Positions 1 to 4,541 of a DNA stretch of 15,634 nt are shown here, piece by piece. The stretch comes from JASLCR01 sp036405515 (lineage in GTDB: Bacteria > Patescibacteriota > Saccharimonadia > Saccharimonadales > Saccharimonadaceae). The notes below the pieces were generated by a model that saw only the letters and a program-made list of their open reading frames with translations, did not search any database and was not told the origin of the DNA. Location of the stretch: assembly GCA_036405515.1 (NCBI GenBank), contig DASWXM010000016.1, positions 1-15,634 on the forward strand, written 5' to 3'. A program made the position numbers and the translations under genes. Within the stretch, counting starts at the first letter, position 1, and the number at the start of each line of letters is the position of its first letter.

Positions 1-198
1 GTATTTACCCCAGTCGATGACTTTTGCAACAGGTGGGTCTGCATTTGGAGAGATTTCAACCAAATCCACGCCGGCTTTTTCAGCCGCACTCAGTGCTTCT
101 TCGAGACTCATGATGCCGAGTTGTTCACCGTTTGAGCCGACGACTCGTAGGCGTGATGCTCGGATTGCTTGATTGACTCGAATAGCTTGATTACTGAT
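1..198 (-). CDS. infC: translation initiation factor IF-3, N-terminal part (cut by window edge)
   Basis: Sixty-six codons are visible on the minus strand; the rest lies beyond position 1. The translation contains the IF-3 N-domain signatures: NQAIRASRLRVVG near residues 9-21, GEQLGIMSLEEAL, then AGVDLVEISPNADPPVAKV and DWGKY where the window ends. IF-3 binds the 30S subunit, keeps 50S off and checks the initiator tRNA-start codon pairing. No ATG, GTG or TTG lies in frame near the beginning. AAGGAG at 208-213 sits 9 nt before an ATC codon at 196-198, giving the protein start (M)SNQAIRVNQ, which fits the family, so I start it at AUC. Rare AUU-class starts on infC are known in E. coli and let IF-3 repress itself; the same control is inferred here. 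The gene follows comM on the same strand with its own promoter. The identity is firm; the start is well supported but inferred. Confidence 0.93.
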   Translation of the reverse strand, partial: MSNQAIRVNQAIRASRLRVVGSNGEQLGIMSLEEALSAAEKAGVDLVEISPNADPPVAKVIDWGKY

Positions 199-207
199 TT
201 CGTTACT

Positions 208-213
208 CTCCTT
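208..213 (-). promoter_or_regulatory. Shine-Dalgarno site that sets the infC AUC start
   Basis: The minus strand reads AAGGAG here, a strong match to the anti-Shine-Dalgarno sequence, with a 9-nt gap to the ATC codon at 196-198. The only nearby ATG (255-253, minus strand) is in another frame, and the other in-frame AUU/AUC codons lack a spaced SD. This site is the main reason for calling the start at ATC. Confidence 0.75.
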
Positions 214-265
214 ATGGGTTTTCTTGTGAGTGTTCCCGCAGTTATTTGAAACATTCTCGCTCCCG

Positions 266-294
266 ATAATAGCACGACCGCTTCTTTATTTCAA
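266..294 (-). promoter_or_regulatory. sigma70-type promoter of infC, overlapping the comM stop codon
   Basis: On the minus strand TTGAAA (289-294) is followed after exactly 17 nt by TATTAT (266-271). The expected transcription start is near 259, giving infC a leader of about 60 nt that contains its SD. The -35 box includes the TGA stop codon of comM (291-293), so infC can be transcribed independently of comM. Confidence 0.65.
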
Positions 295-1811
295 GAGGCG
301 GGAGAGCGATACTGCAGGGCTTCTGCGATATGCCGAGCTGTGATTGAATCCGTGTCTTCAAGATCTGCAATAGTCCGAGCTACTTTGATGATTTTAAAAT
401 AGCTTCGTGCAGTCAGCTTAAGCTTCTCTGATGCCGTCTCGAGAAGTTGCTTGGCGTCGTGGGGAAGAGTAATGTACTGCTTGAGTTGACTTGATGAAAG
501 GTTAGCGTTGTAGCGATCACTACTTTTGTAACGATTATTTTGTCGCATTTGTGCGGAGAGGATTGCTTCTACTACCGTGGAGTGTTGCTTTTTATGCAAC
601 GATCTTTCAACAAGCAGAGTATTTGTTGAGACACGAGCAATAGGAACAATCATATCAATACGATCAAGAAGTGGGCCTGATAGTTTCTTTTGATAGGTTA
701 ATATCTGCGTACTTGAACAGCTACATTCCCGCTGACTATCTCCGTAGTAACCACAAGGACATGGGTTCATTGTAGCGACAAGCATGAAATCGGCAGGATA
801 GTGCACGTAGCCTTGAGCACGGCTGATACTGATAGTCTTATCTTCAAGTGGTTGCCTCAATGACTCAAGCGTGGCTCGTGGATACTCGGGTATTTCATCA
901 AGAAAGAGTACGCCAAGATGGGCAAGACTAATTTCTCCTGGCTTTGGTTTTGTTCCACCCCCAATGAGTGCTGTGCGACTTGCTGTGTGGTGGGGTGTAC
1001 GGAATGGTCGCTCGGTAATGATGTCCTCGACATGTTCTCCTGCTAGGCTGTGAAGTTTTGTAACAGCGACTTGTTCGCTTTTCGCAAGAGGTGGGAGCAG
1101 AGAGACAAGAGTGCGAGCTAACATTGTCTTACCTGCACCTGGCGAACCAGTAAGGAGAATGTTATGTCGGCCTGCGGCAGCAATAACCATCGCGCGTTTT
1201 GCTTGCTCCTGGCCGTAGACGTCATCAATCGTTGTGTGGTGTATTGCGCGAGAGCTGGCAACATGATTCGTTGAGGCTGCGGGACTAATTAGGGTCTCCT
1301 TCTTGAGATGAAGATACAATTGCTTGAAGGAAGCTACGGGGTAGATAGTGACATCATCTATCAGCTGTGCCTGCTCGACGTTAGCAACTGGTATATAAAT
1401 AGTCGTAATACCGTGCTTTTTTGCCGTTTCAATAATAGAAATTACTCCTTTGATTGGACGAAGGTCTCCGTTTAGTGCGAGTTCACCAACAAATATTGCA
1501 TTCTTAGTCTCATCCGGACGAAGTTGTCCACTTGCGGTCAAGATAGAGAGTGCGATAGGGAGATCGTAGTGGCTACCGTCTTTAGGCAGCTCCGCAGGGG
1601 CAAGATTGACAATAATTTTCTTTGCAGGGAAGTCAAGCAGGGAGTTTGAGGTAGCGCTGCGCACGCGTTCCTTGGCCTCTTCAATGGCCTTATTGCCGAG
1701 ACCAACAATTTGCAAGGAGGGAAGTCCATTTTTAATATCACACTCAACCTCGATGAGCGAACCATCAAAACCTATCGGTGCGACTGAATAGATGTTTGCA
1801 ATGGTGTGCAT
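291..1811 (-). CDS. comM: ComM/YifB family AAA+ ATPase (Mg-chelatase-like)
   Basis: This 506-residue protein has the full ComM layout at the usual family length. A Lon-protease-like ChlI domain covers about residues 1-170 (IVGLGNKAIEEAKERVRSA, LPKDGSHYDLPIA). An AAA+ ATPase domain follows: Walker A GSPGAGKT at 222-229, Walker B VLFLDE at 301-306, sensor region ATMNPCPCG at 346-354, and the SGPLLDRIDM arginine-finger region at 378-387. The Mg-chelatase C-terminal helical domain ends the protein. Cysteines at 351, 353, 363 and 365 form a family-typical cluster. Characterised ComM proteins are hexameric helicases that drive branch migration during natural transformation; that role is inferred here. 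The ATG lies just after a -10 box with no SD, suggesting a leaderless message. It diverges from ssrA across 62 bp and is followed by infC. Confidence 0.95.
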   Translation of the reverse strand: MHTIANIYSVAPIGFDGSLIEVECDIKNGLPSLQIVGLGNKAIEEAKERVRSATSNSLLDFPAKKIIVNLAPAELPKDGSHYDLPIALSILTASGQLRPDETKNAIFVGELALNGDLRPIKGVISIIETAKKHGITTIYIPVANVEQAQLIDDVTIYPVASFKQLYLHLKKETLISPAASTNHVASSRAIHHTTIDDVYGQEQAKRAMVIAAAGRHNILLTGSPGAGKTMLARTLVSLLPPLAKSEQVAVTKLHSLAGEHVEDIITERPFRTPHHTASRTALIGGGTKPKPGEISLAHLGVLFLDEIPEYPRATLESLRQPLEDKTISISRAQGYVHYPADFMLVATMNPCPCGYYGDSQRECSCSSTQILTYQKKLSGPLLDRIDMIVPIARVSTNTLLVERSLHKKQHSTVVEAILSAQMRQNNRYKSSDRYNANLSSSQLKQYITLPHDAKQLLETASEKLKLTARSYFKIIKVARTIADLEDTDSITARHIAEALQYRSPAS

Positions 1812-1819
1812 ATATTATT

Positions 1820-1825
1820 AGTATA
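1820..1825 (-). promoter_or_regulatory. -10 box of comM, implying a near-leaderless transcript
   Basis: The minus strand reads TATACT here, with only 8 nt between it and the comM ATG. Initiation 6-8 nt after the box would leave a 5' leader of 0-2 nt. No convincing -35 is seen at 16-18 nt and no SD precedes the ATG, so the call rests on the -10 box and start codon alone. Confidence 0.4.
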
Positions 1826-1831
1826 AGCTAT

Positions 1832-1859
1832 TTGTCCAGTTATGGGATTGTGGTAAAAT
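1832..1859 (+). promoter_or_regulatory. promoter of ssrA
   Basis: TTGTCC (1832-1837), a 16-nt spacer and TAAAAT (1854-1859) form a sigma70-like promoter, helped by an extended -10 TG at 1851-1852. The start would fall near 1866, about 8 nt before the mature tmRNA 5' end, consistent with 5' trimming by RNase P. Confidence 0.65.
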
Positions 1860-1873
1860 ACTACAGAGGTCAT

Positions 1874-2273
1874 GGGGCTGATATAGCTTTCGACAGATGG
1901 ACATTAACAGACTACTTTGCAAGTCGACCACAGACGTAATCTGTATTTTAATTGCAAACCCAATTGCAAAGGCTTGGAATAGCCTGAAGACAGCTTTTGC
2001 TGCCCCTCAGCTAGCTCCAGCCGTCAACCTAGCCTAGTCTAGGTCATCGTTTCGTTCAGGTGACATAGGACGATTTAACGGTGTCATATTTATGTCACTC
2101 ACATTGCGGAAGGGAAGCAGCTTCTGTAATGGACAATTTTCTGCGCGCTGATCAAACTATCTTTGTTTGTTCCTCAGGTTCGTGATGCGTTACAAAGCGT
2201 GAAACAAACTAAGCTTGTAGACGAGTAGTACGTTACCATTTGGACGCGGGGGCAGTACCCGCCAGCTCCACCA
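1874..2273 (+). ncRNA. ssrA: tmRNA (transfer-messenger RNA)
   Basis: The RNA rescues stalled ribosomes and tags the incomplete peptide for proteolysis. The tRNA-like ends are plain: 5' GGGGCTG (1874-1880) pairs with CAGCTCC (2263-2269), followed by the A discriminator and an encoded CCA (2271-2273). The conserved TTCGACAG-type D-region lies near 1889-1896. A T-arm stem GCGGG/CCCGC (2246-2250, 2258-2262) directly abuts the acceptor stem. The resume codon context TAATT-GCA-AAC starts the tag frame at 1954. Several complementary segments downstream of the tag, such as GTGACATA with TATGTCAC (about 2060-2099), match where pseudoknots and helices are expected. It is a one-piece tmRNA of about 400 nt. 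The T-loop reads GGCAGTA instead of the UUCRANY consensus, which is odd. Two hairpins follow. The call is secure from both ends and the tag frame. Confidence 0.95.
1954..2037 (+). other. tmRNA proteolysis-tag reading frame
   Basis: From the resume codon GCA the frame reads 27 codons and stops at TAG (2035-2037). The tag begins ANPIAKAW, has SLKTAFAAP in the middle and ends APAVNLA. With the alanine on tmRNA this marks the rescued protein for ClpXP-type proteases. The other two frames hit stops within 10-11 codons. The end -NLA differs from the common -LAA, so the frame is supported mainly by A-N at the start and the alanine-rich tail. Confidence 0.75.
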
Positions 2274-2288
2274 ACTAGTATGAAAATT

Positions 2289-2312
2289 CCGCTACAATGT
2301 AGCGGCTTTTTT
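2289..2312 (+). terminator. Rho-independent terminator of ssrA
   Basis: A perfect 7-bp stem CCGCTAC/GTAGCGG (2289-2295, 2299-2305) with an AAT loop is followed by C and six T residues. It lies 16 nt after the tmRNA CCA end. Confidence 0.85.
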
Positions 2313-2342
2313 GTATCAAAAAGAGGCTGTTGTTAGCAAATA

Positions 2343-2373
2343 AAAACAACCGCCTGCGAGGAACGGTTGTTTT
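2343..2373. terminator. second hairpin terminator, possibly bidirectional
   Basis: AAAACAACCG (2343-2352) pairs perfectly with CGGTTGTTTT (2364-2373), a 10-bp stem with an 11-nt loop. The A/T ends give a T-run on either strand, so it could back up the ssrA terminator and also stop transcripts arriving from the right. Confidence 0.65.
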
Positions 2374-2543
2374 CTGTGGAGTTTTTGGATTCGTTTTTTG
2401 TTTTTGGCCCTTGTATAAGTTTTTTATTCAAGGACTACCCCTATAATAGGTCTTGAAAGCGCTTAAGTCAATACTATTCTGAAAGATTTTTTGAGTAAAA
2501 AATACCACGCGTTTTTGGTATATTTTACACGCTATATGTGGTG

Positions 2544-2624
2544 TTTCATTAATACTTTTTCTAACTAGCACGGTAGACGTACTGTAGGGTGGCGGCGGGA
2601 CTGCATGTAGCGATATTAATGAAA
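2544..2624. repeat. 11-bp perfect inverted repeat with structured spacer
   Basis: TTTCATTAATA (2544-2554) is the exact reverse complement of TATTAATGAAA (2614-2624), 59 nt apart. The spacer contains a smaller hairpin ACGGTA-GACG-TACTGT (2570-2585, one G-U pair). As RNA it would form one long stem capped by a sub-hairpin. I cannot assign it to a known element. Confidence 0.6.
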
Positions 2625-3076
2625 GATTTTGGGTAAAGTCATGACTAGCAAAACTGTGCAACTTAAAGTTTGATTTTGCTGCAATCTTCAGTTAATTAAG
2701 GCATCTACGAAAGCGGCTTGTTAAAGAACGGAGAGTCTCTGTATGGCAAATGCCAAGAATCGTTGGCGGGGCAATTGCTTATCGTTCAGAGGGATGTAAG
2801 AAATTAACGATGTAGACTTATGTTCGGTCTTGCAGACTTTTGCTTTAGGGCGGATTGTTCTCGGCGTGGTTTATGTGAATAGTCGGCTGAGTATGCACCA
2901 AAAGCAGGCTCGCAAGCAAGGCATAGGGGAGATCGAACCGAAATCCAAAATTGGTCAAAAATGAACAGATCGTAGTTGCGGATGGATTAAGGAGTGTTAC
3001 AGATTAACTCGTATTAGAGGACTCGCATGATGGTGTTATTTGGAGAATATTCTTTCGTGGTTATATGCTATTTTTA

Positions 3077-3108
3077 CTATATGACAACGTTGCTATATAG
3101 ACAACGTT
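3077..3108. repeat. two direct repeats carrying a palindromic core upstream of a promoter
   Basis: CTATATGACAACGTT (3077-3091) recurs as CTATATAGACAACGTT (3093-3108) with one inserted A. The core GACAACGTT repeats at a 17-bp period, and AACGTT is palindromic (CAACGTTG in the first copy). The pair lies about 70 bp upstream of the -35 box at 3176, a position that would suit a regulator binding site; that is inference only. Confidence 0.45.
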
Positions 3109-3175
3109 AGAGTAAACAACAGATAAGAATAAAAATTACATCTTAATAGTTTGTATATAAAACATCAAATATGTA

Positions 3176-3204
3176 TTGACTAAATAAACTGCTCGTGCTA
3201 ATGT
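3176..3204 (+). promoter_or_regulatory. strong extended -10 promoter in the gap
   Basis: TTGACT (3176-3181), a 17-nt spacer and TAATGT (3199-3204) with TG at 3196-3197 make a near-consensus sigma70 promoter. The start would be near 3211, which is 483 nt before the next start codon and just ahead of the hairpin series. Confidence 0.65.
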
Positions 3205-3210
3205 AAGACT

Positions 3211-3669
3211 AAGCTTTTACAAAAATAAAAAAGCCAAAAATACCTTAACAATTCAATAAGAAAGATGTGACGTCAAGATTAAGAGAAGTTAATCTTGAAC
3301 GGAAGATCGGTAACAGCATAAAACAAACAAGAGTAAATAAATTAATTTGAGTCCAATTGGGACTCACGCACCTTACTTTGTGTAGTTTGTTATATAAATG
3401 TGGTGTTACCGACGTTCCGCCTAGTTGATAGGCGTCGAACATTTCGAAGAATAGTACCTCTGTACTGAGCTTATCCCTAGTATTTTTAGATAATAGTGAG
3501 ACTGCTCAGTGCAGGTGTGGAACCTCTTCAACCTATTGCCCCAGCATTTGCTGGAGCGGTCAGTTGCCTCGAGCGGTAGACTGCACTGGAAGCACGCGCC
3601 AAATTTTATTCTAGCGGCGGATGTAGCGACCTTTGCATCATAGTATATCGCTCAGGCTTCCTTGTTTTT
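3211..3669 (+). ncRNA. candidate structured RNA or long structured leader, unclassified
   Basis: After the promoter at 3176-3204 come many perfect or near-perfect stems: 10 bp at 3273-3282/3289-3298; a long arm with 5 bp at 3300-3304/3415-3419, a 2x2 internal loop, 9 bp at 3307-3315/3404-3412, 7 bp at 3322-3328/3385-3391 and an apical 7 bp at 3348-3354/3360-3366; then 3418-3423/3429-3434, 3435-3439/3443-3447 and 3453-3457/3462-3466. Next, 8 bp at 3507-3514/3581-3588 encloses 3541-3545/3550-3554. Finally GGAAGC/GCTTCC (3588-3593/3656-3661) encloses AGCGA/TCGCT (3625-3629/3648-3652) and leads into TTGTTTTT, like a terminator. No long ORF is read on the plus strand. I do not recognise RNase P, SRP, 6S, T-box or a known riboswitch. 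It could be a free RNA of about 460 nt or the leader of the gene at 3694. Stems were found by eye, without energy calculation. Confidence 0.4.
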
Positions 3670-3693
3670 AATAGTGGTGGTAGAGTAAAAGAT

Positions 3694-4080
3694 ATGTTTG
3701 GTAGGATATTAACGGTTGTAACACTGGCGGCAGCGATTATACTCAGTCTTATAATCCAATCATCGAGTCCTGCTACAATTGGACCAGTCGGCTTATTGGC
3801 CGTCTTTTTTTTGCTTTACGTTATCTTTGTCGGAGTCTTCACGTGGCTCCTGTATGGACTAAGTTTGTTGATTTCCTACGTGCTAAAGCCCATCGTGTTG
3901 AAGCGTCCGCTACATTCACTGCCTATCTCTCATGCCTACTATTACGCATCGGTAGCTGCTCTTATACCCATTATATTGTCGGCGATTCAGTCTGTCTCTC
4001 GGGTAGGTATCTATGAAGTGATTCTTATTACAGTATTCTTAGTGATTAGTATTTTTTATATCAGAAAACGCTTACAGTAA
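3694..4080 (+). CDS. small four-helix membrane protein of unknown function
   Basis: The 128-residue product is almost wholly hydrophobic. Likely membrane segments are residues 4-22, about 31-62 (long, perhaps a tight pair or an over-long helix), 82-100 and 105-123. A short basic loop KPIVLKRPLHSLP lies at 65-77 and the end is basic, IRKRLQ. I recognise no family and no catalytic motif. The ATG at 3694 is the first in frame; only a weak GGTGGT precedes it at some distance. No promoter is obvious immediately upstream, so it may be transcribed from 3176-3204 through the structured region, which would then act as its leader. The next gene has its own promoter 8 bp after this stop codon. Coding is supported by the length, the consistent hydrophobic pattern and the strand shared with its neighbours. 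Confidence 0.7.
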   Translation: MFGRILTVVTLAAAIILSLIIQSSSPATIGPVGLLAVFFLLYVIFVGVFTWLLYGLSLLISYVLKPIVLKRPLHSLPISHAYYYASVAALIPIILSAIQSVSRVGIYEVILITVFLVISIFYIRKRLQ

Positions 4081-4085
4081 ACTGC

Positions 4086-4112
4086 TTGTATCCTCTGGTG
4101 CTATGCTATAAT
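4086..4112 (+). promoter_or_regulatory. extended -10 promoter giving a leaderless mRNA for the next gene
   Basis: A perfect TATAAT (4107-4112) preceded by TGC (extended -10) has TTGTAT at 4086-4091 with a short 15-nt spacer. The predicted start is 4118-4120, at or one to two bases before the ATG at 4120, leaving no room for an SD. Confidence 0.65.
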
Positions 4113-4119
4113 TACAGAT

Positions 4120-4533
4120 ATGGAACCACGATCTTCTGAGCATCTACCAAGTCCGATTGAATATACACCTCAGGTATCAAATACACAGGAGGCTCAGCCG
4201 GATGCACGATACGAGCGTCGTGAAAGTACTGTTGAGCGGGCCGGAGAGCAGGTGCATCAAGTGACTCAAGTGCAGGCGCAACCTCCAGCACCCATTGTGC
4301 AATTACCAACACCAGTTCAGGCGACCGATGATAACACTCAGGTGGTAGTAGATGATACTCCTCAAGTTGCTGCTGATGATGACCTCATAGAAAAGGAGTG
4401 GGTAGACAAAGCTAAGAAGGTCGTTGCTGAAACGAAGGATGATCCGTATGAACGAGAGCGAGCCGTAGGTAGGCTACAGGGAGAGTATTTGCGTAAAAGA
4501 TACGGGAAAGAGCTTGGCAGTGAGTCTGCCTAG
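4120..4533 (+). CDS. small acidic conserved protein paired with the VirD4-like ATPase
   Basis: The 137-residue product has no membrane segment or signal peptide. Residues 1-85 are low complexity, rich in Gln, Pro, Val and acidic residues, and probably disordered. The C-terminal part from about residue 86 is compact and charged: LIEKEWVDKAKKVVAETKDDPYERE followed by a helical RLQGEYLRKRYGKEL. From memory, this WVDKAKK...DPYERE...YLRKRYG pattern recurs in Patescibacteria beside the same ATPase; I could not confirm it here. Function is unknown; a partner or adaptor of the downstream ATPase is plausible from position. The start codon sits at the predicted transcription start. The stop is 8 nt before the next ATG, so the two genes are almost certainly co-transcribed. 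Confidence 0.85.
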   Translation: MEPRSSEHLPSPIEYTPQVSNTQEAQPDARYERRESTVERAGEQVHQVTQVQAQPPAPIVQLPTPVQATDDNTQVVVDDTPQVAADDDLIEKEWVDKAKKVVAETKDDPYERERAVGRLQGEYLRKRYGKELGSESA

Positions 4534-4541
4534 GGGTGGAA

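Larger units (their letters stand above)
2374..3175. other. gene-poor stretch with no recognised protein gene
   Basis: About 800 bp hold no ORF that I can defend on either strand. Open frames are short, lack ribosome binding sites and show no family motif. What is visible is an 11-bp inverted repeat (2544-2624), minor hairpins such as ATCGTT/AACGAT (2781-2786, 2806-2811) and GTCT-TGC-AGAC near 2828-2838, and an AT-rich end (about 3060-3175) with a repeated GACAACGTT. I looked for tRNA T-arms, the RNase P P4 motifs, the SRP GGAA-loop hairpin, DnaA-box clusters and a duplicate of the ssrA 3' end, and found none. It may be decayed sequence or non-coding RNA. Confidence 0.5.

Noticed and set aside
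118..255. Upstream overlapping ORF starting at the ATG at 255-253 on the minus strand, before infC
   Set aside because: It is out of frame with infC, has no SD, would start a few bases after the predicted transcript start and shows no conserved features.
871..1053. Open frames opposite comM, the VirD4-like gene, gyrB and gyrA
   Set aside because: They are antisense or out-of-frame shadows of well-supported genes with no motifs of their own.
2428..2661. 77-codon open frame on the minus strand in the gap
   Set aside because: No SD, no recognisable motif, low-complexity composition, and it spans the inverted repeat at 2544-2624. Most likely a chance ORF.
2920..2945. tRNA T-arm on the minus strand (GGTTCGATC)
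   Set aside because: The flanking bases do not form the 5-bp T-stem and no acceptor, D or anticodon arms are found around it.
2800..2964. 54-codon open frame on the plus strand with a gene-like segment (LGRIVLGVVYVNSRLS)
   Set aside because: No start codon with an SD, stops on both sides within a short distance, and no family recognised. It could be a gene remnant but there is too little to call a pseudogene.
3060..3200. Replication origin in the AT-rich part of the gap
   Set aside because: No cluster of TTATCCACA-like DnaA boxes and no dnaA or dnaN in the window. The proximity of gyrB-gyrA alone is not enough.
3245..3442. 65-codon open frame on the minus strand
   Set aside because: It lies across the hairpin arm at 3300-3419 and shows no protein features; the stems explain the region better.
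3211..3669. RNase P RNA, SRP RNA, 6S RNA or T-box as identity of the structured region
   Set aside because: The RNase P P4 motifs (GAGGAAAGTCC, ACAGAA), the SRP GGAA tetraloop region and the T-box GGTGGNACCGCG motif are all absent. The domain at 3507-3588 is too short for 6S.
2273..3693. Integrated element using ssrA as attachment site
   Set aside because: No integrase, and no second copy of the ssrA 3' end was found downstream in the window.
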